A stretch of DNA of 64,000 bases. It comes from Thecamonas trahens ATCC 50062. Its lineage: Eukaryota; Apusozoa; Apusomonadida; Apusomonadidae. Below the pieces are notes generated by a model. That model was not told the DNA's origin. It ran no database searches and saw nothing but the letters and a program-made list of their open reading frames with translations. Shown here in pieces: positions 47,201 through 56,077 of this stretch (its first letter is position 1; each line of letters opens with the position of its first letter). The stretch spans positions 248,854-312,853 of the forward strand of contig NW_013657642.1 in the NCBI RefSeq assembly GCF_000142905.1. Direction: 5' to 3'. The translations under genes were made by a program, and so were the position numbers.

Positions 47201-48453
47201 GTCGACGTGCCGCCCATGTCGTAGCCAATGACCGGCGCGGGCGCCTCGCCGAGCGCCGGGTTGCCGTACGACGTCTTGGCGTAGCCGACGACTCCACCGG
47301 CCGGGCCGGAGAGGATGGCCCGGACGCCCGAAAAGGCATCGACCGGCGCGAGGCCGCCGTCCGACTGCATGAACTGGACATTGACCTTGGTCAGGAGCGA
47401 CGAGTCAAAGCCGGCACAGAACGACTGAATGTAGCGATCAACGACGGGCGAGAGGTATGCGTCGACAGCAGCCGTGTAGCCGCGCGGCACGATGCGGGTC
47501 CGCGGCATGAGCTGCGACGAGAGCGAGATGTGCTCAAAGCCGATGGCCTTGGCCAGCTCGCCGACCCGCGCCTCGTGATCCGGAAAGGCGTACGAGTGCA
47601 TGCAGACGACTGCGAGTGAGCGGATGCCCGAGTCGTAGACAGCTTGCAGCGAGGCGGTGAGCGCGGCCTCGTCGAGCTCCTCGAGTACCTGGACAGTCTC
47701 GCCGGTGACGCCGGAAATTTCCTGGACCACTGGCGGCGGGTGAACCGTGGCCGCTGGTGACTCGGCCCGGGCAACCTCCTGGGCCGTCACAACACGGACT
47801 CGCTCTGGAACCTCGACAACCTGCTCGTAGAGCAGCTCGGGCCTCCTGACAGCAAGATCAAAGATGTTGGGCCTCGCCTGGTTGCCGATGAGCAGCAGGT
47901 CCGGGAAGCCCTTGGTGACTGCCAGAGCCATGCGCTCGCCCTTGCGCTCAAGGAGCGCGTTTGTGGCCACAGTGGTGCCCATGCGGATCTCAGCAATGTG
48001 GTCAGATGGGACTGGAAGCTCTGGGTCGAGCACCTCTCCACGAACAGCCGCCAGAACGCGACGAATTCCCTCCCGCGGAGCGTCGGGATAGTTTGCAGGA
48101 TCCTCGGAGAGGAGCTTGATGACCGTCGACGAGGTGTGAGCGTAGTCCTTGTTCTCAGCCGTTCTCTTCCACTCGGCATACACATCGGTAAACGTTCCGC
48201 CACGATCAATGCCAAAGGTAAAATCAGTGGCATTCCAACAATGTCCTCCGCTGCTCAGTGCCCGAATCAGATTCATAGTCTGCCACGCGCCACCTGCGCC
48301 AGCAGCCGTCCCAGCGCCAGGCCCAGCGCCAGCGCCAGCCTGAGTCATGCCCATGCCCAAGCTCCCAGCGCCAGGCCAGGCCAGACCAGTTCGGGCGAGT
48401 ACAGCGCGACCTCTTCCGCCACTACGCCACACGCTTGCAGCCGCACGCAACAT
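44281..48453 (-). CDS. OPLAH: 5-oxoprolinase (ATP-hydrolysing)
   Basis: A single exon encodes 1390 residues; human OPLAH has 1288. The family sequence begins at about residue 80 with FTFGIDRGGTFTDVYAEW, the N-terminal hydantoinase/acetone-carboxylase ATPase motif. The preceding 75 residues are Gly/Arg-rich with two amphipathic stretches and could be a presequence; Met at MNLIRALSSGG is an alternative start. Further motifs are IGYDMGGTSTDVSRFD, GAGGQHACAIADSLDM, HRHSGVLSAYGMALAP, and in the hydantoinase B half EQMGVTLQRTSISTNIKDRL and SRGHHADIGGITPGSMPP. The enzyme opens 5-oxoproline to glutamate with ATP in the glutathione (gamma-glutamyl) cycle. It is convergent with the PH/LRR gene, 49 bases apart. 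Confidence 0.93.
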   Translation of the reverse strand: MLRAAASVWRSGGRGRAVLARTGLAWPGAGSLGMGMTQAGAGAGPGAGTAAGAGGAWQTMNLIRALSSGGHCWNATDFTFGIDRGGTFTDVYAEWKRTAENKDYAHTSSTVIKLLSEDPANYPDAPREGIRRVLAAVRGEVLDPELPVPSDHIAEIRMGTTVATNALLERKGERMALAVTKGFPDLLLIGNQARPNIFDLAVRRPELLYEQVVEVPERVRVVTAQEVARAESPAATVHPPPVVQEISGVTGETVQVLEELDEAALTASLQAVYDSGIRSLAVVCMHSYAFPDHEARVGELAKAIGFEHISLSSQLMPRTRIVPRGYTAAVDAYLSPVVDRYIQSFCAGFDSSLLTKVNVQFMQSDGGLAPVDAFSGVRAILSGPAGGVVGYAKTSYGNPALGEAPAPVIGYDMGGTSTDVSRFDNAFEFVYESETAGVTTQAPQLDITTVAAGGGSKLHFSNYMYQVGPESVGAHPGPVCYRKGGDLAVTDANLFLGRLDPAFFPAIFGESEAEPLDLAATTVAFETLANQINADLAREAEALGETPEVQSLDEVAAGFLAVANEAMCRPIRSITEAKGYATADHILSVFGGAGGQHACAIADSLDMASIFIHRHSGVLSAYGMALAPMVAEAQEPAAVRLADLAAADLAAKFDAVAVDPLAQLAQRGFEPEALTRETYLNLRFDGADTALMIRADSMEPAAFESAFLAQYKQEYGFVLEGRDILVDDIRVRAVGLSDAAKAVQAASQAKPMSAPGTAPGSPEATVHTYFASAGGRVTTPVYKLEKLADSRAKLAGPALIIDNNATIVVEPSWEATALDGGDLVLHKVQMSKAAAASAADAAASADVSPIELSIYANRFMSIAEQMGVTLQRTSISTNIKDRLDFSCALFGPDGGLVANAPHVPVHLGSMQEAVKYQISALGDTWREGDVVCSNHPAAGGSHLPDITVMTPVFVGGNEKPAFYVASRGHHADIGGITPGSMPPFSKSLAEEGAAIKSFKLVDGGKFQEDGITAVLSNVSAEAAAAGISGTRALADNLTDLKAQIAANHKGITLMQELIGKASLDKVTAAMDGIRAKAAMAVSDMLRGLALKHGADPSPGASPLVLTATDYMDDGAKIALALSIDAATGRAVFDFTGTSPQALGNTNAPRAITLSAVIYVLRSLVSEDIPLNQGCLEPVEVITPYGSLLEPLPDAAVVAGNVLVSQRVTDVLLQAFGAAACSQGDMNNFTFGDDAATSGVEPEFSYGYYETICGGAGAGPSWDGASGVHTHMTNTRITDPEILERRYPVLLKQFSLRPNSGGDGARRGGDGVVRVVKFLKKTSVSMLSERRAMPPRGVAGGSDGARGTNTLKRGRDDGLVNLGGKASFTCEVGDEIHIHTPGGGGFGPANE

Positions 48454-49342
48454 AGTACAGGACTACCTGCTTCACAAACACCGTCAAGTGTATCCCTATC
48501 CCTATGCCTATCTCCGTCAATGCAAGCTGGGCAAGTCACCGTGCTGCAGTCACGCCACCCTTTGCTCACTCTCTCGCTCACTCTCTCTAGTCGGTCTGAC
48601 GTGGCATTGCGGCGGACGTACAACTGTACTATTTTTTGGTCTCGTGGGAGGAGCACCGTTTTTTGCCGGCGCACCTTCCCCTCCACTCTACTTCGCATTT
48701 GGCTGGCATGTCTGGCTGAAAGGACAAGGGTTGGCCTATATGTAGTTATGGTTTTGGCTGTGATGTATCTACATGCATATGTATGTGTGTACGTGTGTGT
48801 GTGTGTGTGTGTGAAGAGTAAGGAGGTGAGGAGTGTCTGTGTTGGACATGTTCAATTTTTTTCCGGTTTGCTGAAACTATCGACAGTAACTAGGCGTGGG
48901 ATTTGTGGGAAGGCGAGGGAGAGAGTGTGTGTAGAGATCTTTGTATTGTAAGAAGGGTAGGTGCGGAGGTCGTCGACTAGCTCGTGGGGCTGTTGGAGTG
49001 GTTGTGGATCCCAGATTATGTGAGACTTCGCAACACAAGGTGCGGCTTGCCTGGGAGAAAAAGAAACTCCGACACTTTCGGCTTATCTTCAGCTTGCCAT
49101 CCATGGCGAGTCCCACTCAGACTGCCTCACCCTGGCATCATCCTTACCCTCCACCAACCAGTGATTGTCACACCTACCGCCCTTGCGTAGGGAGAAAAAG
49201 AAAGCGCCCGATGCGCTGCTCTCTAGATTCTTCTGCAGCCTTTGAAATAGAATAAATTTTTTCGCTCGACGCGTCGTGCGGCAGCGGTGGCAAGTCAAGC
49301 CAAGACCAGCACACTCGACTGTCATCCCGTACCTCCAGTGGC
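48454..49342. other. Intergenic region, no gene seen
   Basis: This 889-base gap between divergent genes has somewhat lower GC than the coding parts. It carries a TG microsatellite (about 48784-48813). No tRNA B box, conserved coding stretch or splice-linked exons were recognised. It presumably holds the promoters of the 5-oxoprolinase and FAD-monooxygenase genes. Confidence 0.6.
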
Positions 49343-50722
49343 ATGGCACTTCGTGTGGCTGTTGTCGGAGCAGGAACAGCAGGTCTGGCAACTGCGGCGC
49401 TTCTGGCTCGGGCTGGTGCCGCCGTCGAGGTCTTTGACCGAGTGGCAGCACCGGCAGCAGTCGGCGCCGGACTGCTGCTTCAGCCAACAGGCGCGTCTGT
49501 TCTGACCGAGCTTGGAGTCCGCGAGGTGGCAGAGAGTGCTGGAGCACACGTGACCGAACTTGATGGCCGAAATGGTTGGGGTTTGCCGGTGGTTCGGGTG
49601 CGATACAATTCGCTAGCTCCTGATGCGCACGGCATCGGCATCCATCGCGCCACTCTGGCCTCGTCCCTGCACGCTGCCGTCGCACGGGCGCGCAGCAAGT
49701 CCAAGCTGGGAGAGGAAGCGGTCCGATTTCACTGGGGCGTTGGCCTTGACAGAGTTGAGTACGGATCGGACGATAGTCTGGCCCGCTTGGTCGGGAGCGA
49801 CGGGAACACGGTCGGGGATAGCGCCGGATACGATCTGTGCGTAGTGGCGGCCGGCGCAAACTCGAAGCGGCTCTCTCCACCCGAGACACTCGATTACTCG
49901 CGAGTGTACCCTTGGGGCGCGTTGTGGGCCATCTTGGAGGACAAGCAGGGAGCGTTTGATGACGTTCTTGTCCAGCAGTATCGCGATACGCGGACAATGC
50001 TCGGGTTCATGCCAACTGGGCGGCTCGTGGAATACTCGGCGTCCGAGACAGGAGAGATGGGCATGCCGCAGCTCACACCACCGGATACGCCACCGCTGGT
50101 CTCAATGTTTTGGTCGCTGCGCGCCGAGAGCCGCCACGAGCTGGAGGCTATGTCGCTAGAGGGCCTCAAGGGCCGGTTGGAGGCGCTTGAACCGCGGGCG
50201 GCGCCGCTGTTGGAGGAGCTGACGTCCATGGATCAGCTAACATACGCGTCGTACTCGGATGTACGGATGAATGTGTACCATTGCGGGCGTACAGTGTTTA
50301 TGGGCGATCATGCTCACGCGACGTCGCCTCAGCTGGGCCAGGGAGCCAACATGGCGCTCATCGATGCGTCGTGCCTCAACTACGTCCTCGATTCGCTGTG
50401 GAGCGACGGGCACGAGGCGATGTCGGCGGCGATTCCGGAGCGGATTGCGTACTTTACCCGGATCCGCAAGCCGCAGACGGCGTTCTACCAGCGGATGTCA
50501 CACCTACTCACGCCGCTGTTCCAGTCGCGGCTCGTTCCGCTGGCGCCAGTGCGCGACGTGGTCATGGGCATGGGCGGCAGCATGTGGCCGTTTTCGGCGT
50601 TTGCTACCCGTCTTCTCACCGGCTACCAGCGGACGCTCTTTTCCCAGCTTCCGTACTCGGCGGACAACTCGTACCTATGGCAGGACAAGCCGTACGCGGA
50701 CGAGCTGGCAGCGAGCGAGTAG
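49343..50722 (+). CDS. FAD-dependent aromatic-ring-type monooxygenase
   Basis: The protein has 459 residues. It starts MALRVAVVGAGTAGLATAAL, the GxGxxG dinucleotide-binding motif for FAD. The middle DLCVVAAGANSKRL corresponds to the DG/ADG motif region, and VFMGDHAHATSPQLGQGANM (about 320-340) is the GD motif that contacts the FAD ribityl chain. This is the layout of salicylate/p-hydroxybenzoate hydroxylase-like flavin monooxygenases (FAD_binding_3), which hydroxylate small aromatic or related compounds with NAD(P)H and O2. The substrate is unknown. There is no signal peptide. Several family members in bacteria look alike, so ancient transfer is possible, but base use matches the neighbours. 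Confidence 0.82.
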   Translation: MALRVAVVGAGTAGLATAALLARAGAAVEVFDRVAAPAAVGAGLLLQPTGASVLTELGVREVAESAGAHVTELDGRNGWGLPVVRVRYNSLAPDAHGIGIHRATLASSLHAAVARARSKSKLGEEAVRFHWGVGLDRVEYGSDDSLARLVGSDGNTVGDSAGYDLCVVAAGANSKRLSPPETLDYSRVYPWGALWAILEDKQGAFDDVLVQQYRDTRTMLGFMPTGRLVEYSASETGEMGMPQLTPPDTPPLVSMFWSLRAESRHELEAMSLEGLKGRLEALEPRAAPLLEELTSMDQLTYASYSDVRMNVYHCGRTVFMGDHAHATSPQLGQGANMALIDASCLNYVLDSLWSDGHEAMSAAIPERIAYFTRIRKPQTAFYQRMSHLLTPLFQSRLVPLAPVRDVVMGMGGSMWPFSAFATRLLTGYQRTLFSQLPYSADNSYLWQDKPYADELAASE

Positions 50723-50754
50723 CAGGCGAAGCTTGGACAAAGCCGCCTCTCGTC

Positions 50755-53700
50755 TTACTTGCCCTTTTGCTGCTTTTCGTTCTCGGCCTTGATCCGCTTC
50801 TGGATGCCCGAATGGATGATGCGGACGTAGTCAACGTATGAGATGGACTGCGAACTCGGCGAGACGCCGCCGCCAACAAGCATGTCTTCTGTGCACATGT
50901 TGAGGAGCCTGGTTTCCATGCCATCCCTAGCGCGGATGACGCGGAACTGTGGCGAGCGACCTAGCTCGGCCTCGAGTTCGGCGCGGAGGTTGGTGAGAAC
51001 GGCGCACGCCTCGCGCGAGAGGTCCGAGTCGCGACTGGCGAGCCAGGACATTGGCTGGATGCTGGCGAGCGTGCCAACGCCAAAGAGGTCGACCAAAACG
51101 TGGCGGTATGCCGACGCCCCAACCCAGAGCCAGAGGAGGGTATCCGAGACGAAGGCGTAAACACCGCGCTTAGAGAGGACCTCGCGCGAGAGGTGCAGTG
51201 CACGCGGAGTGCCATCTGCGCCACGCTCAATCTTGTCCAGGCGGAGCAGTCGCGGGTAGAGCTTGCGGATGAGGGCAAGGACCGAGGACGAGACAACAAA
51301 GGCACATGAGGTAGCGCGTGCGTCGGAGCGAATGGGCTCTTTGGTCAGCGCTGGGAGCTTGAGGGCCATCAGAATGTACGACGGGAGGAGCTGCAGCGAG
51401 TCGGGCAGGATGAGCTTGGCTGGCGGAACGCGTCTGGCGAGGAGGAGGCGGTAGCCAGCAAGGATGTCGATGGTGCGGGCGGTGAGACGCTGGCGGAGCG
51501 CGGTGAGTTCGCTCTTGCCCTTGACCAGGCCAGCAGCGGCGTAGCGGACAAGCAGGGCGACAAGTGTCTCGACGTCGATACCGCGGTAGACGTCTGCTGG
51601 ATCAGCAGAGGTCTCCAGTCGGAGGGTGTGGACACGGAGGAGGCGGGTTCCGTCGGACGCAGTGTACAGGAGCGATGCCTGGAGCCAGGCTGGATCAGCG
51701 GGCGGCAGTTCGTCGGCGGCGTACGAGAGGTTGACCGAGAGCGCGACGTGGGCGCGGATGCCGGCGAGGATGACTTGCGGCGGCGGGTTCTGTGGGAGGA
51801 CGTGGCCCATGTACGAGTCGATCTTGAGGCCCTCAGAGGCGCGGAGGCGGAGCGCACCCTCGTAGCCAAAGGGAACGGCAAGCGAGGCTGTAATTTCGCG
51901 GGCAACGCGCTCGGCGTCAAAGCGCGGATGGTGGTGCTCAAAGACGTGCAAGTCGCCGCCGGTGAGCGCGGCGAGCTGGGAAAGGGTGGTCACGTCAAGG
52001 TAGCCACGCGGGAGGAGGAAGAGATCGACCGAGATATGCTGGCGGACGAGTTCGCTCGCCTTGTTTGCGTACCACTCGGAGCTGGGCGCGAGCCTGGCCG
52101 CGATGGCTGCGTCTGAGACGGCCGGCCTGGCCATCGGATCCCGGTCGTCGAGGCTAGCGGGCCCACAACGCGGGCGTGAAGTGAGGAAGAGGGCAACTCG
52201 CCCGCCACGCGGAATGAGCAGGCACTGCGCAGCCTGGAGCGCGACGGCAAGATCGAGTTTGGGCGAGACGTGTGGGTCGACGAGCGATCCAACCGCGGTG
52301 GCAAAGAGGTCCGGCAGCTCGTCGGCCAGAGTGGCGAGCGCGTCGGCGTCATCGGCGAGCGAGGCAAAGGCGGCGACAGTGGGGAGCGGCGCAAAGACAT
52401 CGTCGGCCTTGGCGGCAACGACCGAGAGAGCCTTGACCGACATCGACGGTTCGCCGGCCGCGTTGCGGAGCTGAAAGTAGAGAACGCGCGAGCCCGCGAC
52501 GGCAATGACTGCGATGCGCGAGTGGGCAATGTCCAGTGCGCCTGGCGGCGAAGCGGCGACACGGTCGAGGAGCTGGCGGAGCGCGGAGCAGACGGTGGTG
52601 ACGAGGCCAAACGCGGCTGCTACAGACGAAGCTTCGATGCAGAGGACGAGGTGCGGCGAGCGCGCGGGGCGGAGCTCGTACTCTTCGGTCGGGATGTAGT
52701 CAACCGAGCCAAGGCGGAGTTCGGGCCGGTCGGCGAGGTCGGAGCGGAGGCCAGCGCTGTCGAGATTGGCAAAGTACTCGCGCGGGATGGCGGTCGAGGC
52801 CGAGCAAAAGTTGCAGCCGAACGAGCGGCCGCCGTCGAGCCAGAGCACACCCGGATTGATGTACGCCCCGCACTGTGAGCAGCGAATCGGCCCGCCAATC
52901 TGGCGAGTGTCAACCCGCGGCAGCGGACCGGTGTCGTCGGCCACCGCTAGCGGCGAGACAACCACGCCCAGCGGGACTCCGATGAGCTCGGCGAGCTTCT
53001 TCTCCGACGGCAGCGTGTACATGGAAGAACGCATGTAGCGCGGCGAGGCTGACCCGCCGTCGATGACGGTGTGCCGGGTGACCGCCCGCGGAGGCGGGAG
53101 CCCGCGCCCTGTGGTGTACACGACGTCCTGTCGCAAGTTTTCGGCATCGGTAACCGGCGCCGGCAGACCGGCCTTTGCCGACGGCGCCACACGCTTCTCG
53201 CCGAACTTTTCCTGCAGCATCTCCTCCTCCGCCTTTGTGAGCTCGCGCGGGCCGGACGCAGACGCTGATGGTCCGTCGGGACTGGAAGATGAGGGGATGC
53301 CGTGTGTTGTAGGCGCGACATGTGTAGACGGCGGACCAACGGTTGGCGGGTGCGATGTAGGCGGGCGCGATGTAGGCGGGTGCGATGTAGGCGGGCGCGA
53401 TGTAGGCGGGTGCGATGTAGGCGGGCGCGATGTAGGCGGGTGCGATGTAGGCGGGCGCGATGTAGGCGGGTGCGATGTAGGCGGGCGCGATGTAGGCGGG
53501 TGCGATGTAGGCGGGCGCGATGTAGGCGGGCGCGATGTAGGCGGGCGCGATGTAGGCGGGTGCGATGTAGGCGGGCGCGATGTAGGCGGGCGCGATGTAG
53601 GCGGGCGAGAAGCAGTAGCAGCAGAGGGCGGACGAGAGGTAGTGGCGGAGGGCGGACGAGAAGTAGCGGCGGAGGGCGGACGAGAAGTAGCAGCCGAGGG

Positions 53701-54009
53701 CGGACGAGAAGTAGCGGCGGAGGGCGGGCGCATCATGGGCGGGCGAGTTCGCGTCTGAGAAGAGGCAGGCAGCTCACCACCAACGATTGAATGGCCTTCC
53801 ATACCCGGTTGGACACGACGAGTGGCAGACGGTGGCGGTGGTTGGCGAGAGCCAGTTTGTCCACCACGACCACCACGACCACCACGACCACCACGACCAC
53901 CACGACCACCACGACCGACACCACGACCAAGACCACCACGACCAGTGCCACGTCCTCGAGCAGGTCTCGGACCGACCACGTCCGCCTTGGGTAGCACCAG
54001 CTGAACCAC
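50755..54009 (-). CDS. SEC24: COPII coat cargo-binding subunit Sec24
   Basis: A single exon encodes 1084 residues. The N-terminus is low-complexity: an RGG run (about 27-50), four to five SRPPSAAT-like units, then about 17-18 copies of PPTSR/PPTSH. The folded part begins near residue 320. The Sec23/24 zinc finger is at about 369-397 (IRCSQCGAYINP, then FGCNFCSA). The trunk domain follows (HLVLCIEASSVAAAFGLVTT), then the beta-sandwich and helical parts, and the gelsolin-like domain near the end (LWLWVGASAYRHVLVDLFGV). Sec24 pairs with Sec23 on ER exit sites and selects cargo for transport to the Golgi. The repeat-rich N-terminus would project from the coat. Convergent with the monooxygenase gene, 32 bases apart. 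Confidence 0.93.
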   Translation of the reverse strand: MVQLVLPKADVVGPRPARGRGTGRGGLGRGVGRGGRGGRGGRGGRGGRGGQTGSRQPPPPSATRRVQPGMEGHSIVGGELPASSQTRTRPPMMRPPSAATSRPPSAATSRPPSAATSRPPSATTSRPPSAATASRPPTSRPPTSRPPTSHPPTSRPPTSRPPTSRPPTSHPPTSRPPTSHPPTSRPPTSHPPTSRPPTSHPPTSRPPTSHPPTSRPPTSHPPTVGPPSTHVAPTTHGIPSSSSPDGPSASASGPRELTKAEEEMLQEKFGEKRVAPSAKAGLPAPVTDAENLRQDVVYTTGRGLPPPRAVTRHTVIDGGSASPRYMRSSMYTLPSEKKLAELIGVPLGVVVSPLAVADDTGPLPRVDTRQIGGPIRCSQCGAYINPGVLWLDGGRSFGCNFCSASTAIPREYFANLDSAGLRSDLADRPELRLGSVDYIPTEEYELRPARSPHLVLCIEASSVAAAFGLVTTVCSALRQLLDRVAASPPGALDIAHSRIAVIAVAGSRVLYFQLRNAAGEPSMSVKALSVVAAKADDVFAPLPTVAAFASLADDADALATLADELPDLFATAVGSLVDPHVSPKLDLAVALQAAQCLLIPRGGRVALFLTSRPRCGPASLDDRDPMARPAVSDAAIAARLAPSSEWYANKASELVRQHISVDLFLLPRGYLDVTTLSQLAALTGGDLHVFEHHHPRFDAERVAREITASLAVPFGYEGALRLRASEGLKIDSYMGHVLPQNPPPQVILAGIRAHVALSVNLSYAADELPPADPAWLQASLLYTASDGTRLLRVHTLRLETSADPADVYRGIDVETLVALLVRYAAAGLVKGKSELTALRQRLTARTIDILAGYRLLLARRVPPAKLILPDSLQLLPSYILMALKLPALTKEPIRSDARATSCAFVVSSSVLALIRKLYPRLLRLDKIERGADGTPRALHLSREVLSKRGVYAFVSDTLLWLWVGASAYRHVLVDLFGVGTLASIQPMSWLASRDSDLSREACAVLTNLRAELEAELGRSPQFRVIRARDGMETRLLNMCTEDMLVGGGVSPSSQSISYVDYVRIIHSGIQKRIKAENEKQQKGK
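53345..53607. repeat. 15-bp coding minisatellite (about 17-18 copies) in SEC24
   Basis: Units of GGCGGGYGCGATGTA repeat head to tail on the plus strand, differing mainly at one C/T position. On the coding strand they give PPTSR or PPTSH, and over much of the array the two alternate regularly, forming a 30-bp higher-order unit. Confidence 0.95.
53861..53945. repeat. (CCACGA)n repeat encoding RGG box in SEC24
   Basis: About nine near-perfect nine-base units, mostly CCACGACCA, encode alternating Arg-Gly-Gly on the minus strand within the first 50 residues of Sec24. Confidence 0.85.
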
Positions 54010-54469
54010 TGGGTGGGTGCTGGCTGCTCATTCCTCAGCTACTTCAACAATAGTAATGGTTGACAAGTGGTGTCGTGTGTCTGGTGGGTGAGGTGGTGGT
54101 GGGCGGTGGGCGTGGGCCTGGGTGGTGGTCGTCCTCGTGTCGTTTGGTGAGTGCCGAGCGGGTGGCGGCCGGGTGGCAGCGGGCGGCCGACGGGCGGTGG
54201 TTGGCCAGTCTTCACTCAAGGTGGCGGCGGTTTTTGCCAGGTGGCAGCCAACGACGGACGAAAAGTGGTTCGTCGACAAAGACGCGATGGGAGGTAGAAG
54301 TTGGACGGCTATTCTTGCAGTCGAAAGACATGAGTTGTAAAGCAAAGGATGCAGGGCGAGGATACGAGGTGGCCAGTCGTCACATCGGCGAGTGATCGGC
54401 TTGGTGATGCGATGGGGGGCTTTATCAAGAAAGAAAGTAGCATGGATGAAGGAAGAAAGTTAGATGGGA
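54010..54469. other. Intergenic region, SEC24 upstream
   Basis: This 460-base stretch between two minus-strand genes is GT-rich on the plus strand around 54070-54180. It must hold the SEC24 promoter and the 3' end of the ubiquitin-like/PH-like gene. Short open frames here are not convincing. Confidence 0.55.
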
Positions 54470-56077
54470 TTAGACGCGGCGCTCAAAAAGAACGGTGAGC
54501 TTGGCGAGTATCTCATCGGCCTGGGCAACGGTCTCAGCCTCGTAGTGGTTGGACGACTTGTCGATGAAAGAGATGACAAACTCGAGCTCGTTAAGACGCT
54601 CGATCTGAAGAACCTCGGACCACTCGCGGTACGGTCGCTTGACCTCGCCAGACTTGAAGAGCTTGCCAAACTTGGAAGACTTCTTGCCGGCGGCCTGCTG
54701 GATGGTCTTGTTGTGGAGGCGGTCGCCATCGATGCCGAGGACCCGCTGCTGGCGGCGCCCGGCCTTGTTGATCTTGACGAGCGCGTACTCCTTGTACATG
54801 ATGGCGGTAAACTCGGAGAACTGAAATTGGAGCGGCGATGGCGAGGTGAGTGTTGACGACCGTGACCGCTGCCCGTCCGACGATGGAGGCGCAAGTGTGT
54901 TGTCGTTGGTGGAAGCGGCGACCGAGCCCGACCGCGAGCCGATGGTTCCGCGCCGGCGGGCGAGTCCGCCGCTCTTAAGGAACAGTTCCGAGAGCTTGGG
55001 AATCATGCCGAGCGGCGTCCGCTTGTCCACCTCGGGCCCGTCCTCTGTTCGGTGCACAGTGCAGTCTTCCAGGTGGGTCGTCCGCTTGTTGGACGCAATC
55101 TTGAGTAGCTGCTGGATAGAAATGGCGGCGTCGAACATGAGCACCGACGCTGCGCCGTTGGGAAAGTGGATGCGGATTCGCACGTTCTTGCCAGCAAACG
55201 CCGCCGTGTCCATGTCTGGCGCCGCAGGATCCGAGCCGTGCACAGAGTGAACTGTGAGCGCCCGGCGGCCCGCAGTCACCCGCCGCTTGGTCGTCCGCCC
55301 GGCGCCGAGCCGCGTCGTCCTGGCGTCCTCCAGCCGCTTCGACGACTCGGCTGCAATGTCGGCCTCGGCGTTCGGGTTGTCGCACAGCACAAACTCGGTG
55401 GTTCCCATGACCGATAGCAGCTGCGCGCGGTCGAGCGCCGGAAAGTCCAACTCGGGGAGGCCCGTCTCGTCTTCGGCCAGCCGCATGACGTACCCGAGCG
55501 GTGAGGTGTGCACCAGCGCCGGGGCGTGGCCCGCCCGCGAGTACAGCTCCACGGCCCGCGCGGCAAGCTTGGCCATCGTCGACATCGACGGGAGCTTGAA
55601 AACCAGCGGCGGAGTCGACGGCTTACGCGCCCCGCCCACCACAACCCACACCCGCACCTCGATCAGGTCACCGTCGACAGACCTAGCAAGCGCCGATTGC
55701 ATCGGCAGCGCCTTGGTCCGCTGACTACGCGGCGGGAGGGCTTTCTTCGTTAGTGGAGCATCAGAGAGGCCCGAGTGGGTATCAGGAGAGCCGCTTGCAG
55801 GCGAGGATGACGAAGTAAACGAGACAATGGTCGTTGTCCGCTTTGGGTTCTTCCTCCTCTTGTTGGCGGCCTTGATCTTTTCGGTCCTCGACACCGACGC
55901 AGGTTCGAGAACAGGCTCAAAGTACGATTGGTCAGCAGGCAGAGTATGGCCGTAGGCAAGAGTGTTTGTCGCCGAAGTAGGCGAACCCGAGTGCAGGTTC
56001 CTCGAGACCGAGTCCCCACACTTTGCAGAGTGATTGATAGCGTAGAGCACATGCCCCACAAACAGGTCCACGTTCAT
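54470..56077 (-). CDS. Protein with two ubiquitin-like regions and a C-terminal PH-like domain (SIN1-like?)
   Basis: Started at the ATG at 56077 (MNVDLFVGHVLYAINHSAKC), the protein has 535 residues. Upstream codons are only GTTGAC and AC repeats and were left out. A basic linker (KAANKRRKNPKRTTTIV) follows near residue 70. Then come two ubiquitin- or Ras-binding-like segments: LIEVRVWVVVGGARKP at about 145, and NVRIRIHFPNGAASVLMFDA at about 285. The end (about 420-535) looks like a PH fold: MYKEYALVKINKAGRRQQRV, LGIDGDRL, LNELEFVISFIDKSSNHYEA and a last helix. An RBD plus C-terminal PH is the plan of the TORC2 subunit SIN1/Avo1, and the last 35 residues resemble it, but the CRIM domain is not clear. 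FERM-like proteins are an alternative. Confidence 0.55.
   Translation of the reverse strand: MNVDLFVGHVLYAINHSAKCGDSVSRNLHSGSPTSATNTLAYGHTLPADQSYFEPVLEPASVSRTEKIKAANKRRKNPKRTTTIVSFTSSSSPASGSPDTHSGLSDAPLTKKALPPRSQRTKALPMQSALARSVDGDLIEVRVWVVVGGARKPSTPPLVFKLPSMSTMAKLAARAVELYSRAGHAPALVHTSPLGYVMRLAEDETGLPELDFPALDRAQLLSVMGTTEFVLCDNPNAEADIAAESSKRLEDARTTRLGAGRTTKRRVTAGRRALTVHSVHGSDPAAPDMDTAAFAGKNVRIRIHFPNGAASVLMFDAAISIQQLLKIASNKRTTHLEDCTVHRTEDGPEVDKRTPLGMIPKLSELFLKSGGLARRRGTIGSRSGSVAASTNDNTLAPPSSDGQRSRSSTLTSPSPLQFQFSEFTAIMYKEYALVKINKAGRRQQRVLGIDGDRLHNKTIQQAAGKKSSKFGKLFKSGEVKRPYREWSEVLQIERLNELEFVISFIDKSSNHYEAETVAQADEILAKLTVLFERRV

Noticed and set aside
53345..53607. Regular repeats considered as a CRISPR-like array
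   Set aside because: There are no spacers between units; it is a tandem coding minisatellite in a eukaryotic gene.
30030..54009. Physical linkage of COPI (beta'-COP) and COPII (Sec24) genes as a trafficking cluster
   Set aside because: They are about 17 kb apart with many unrelated genes between, so linkage looks coincidental.
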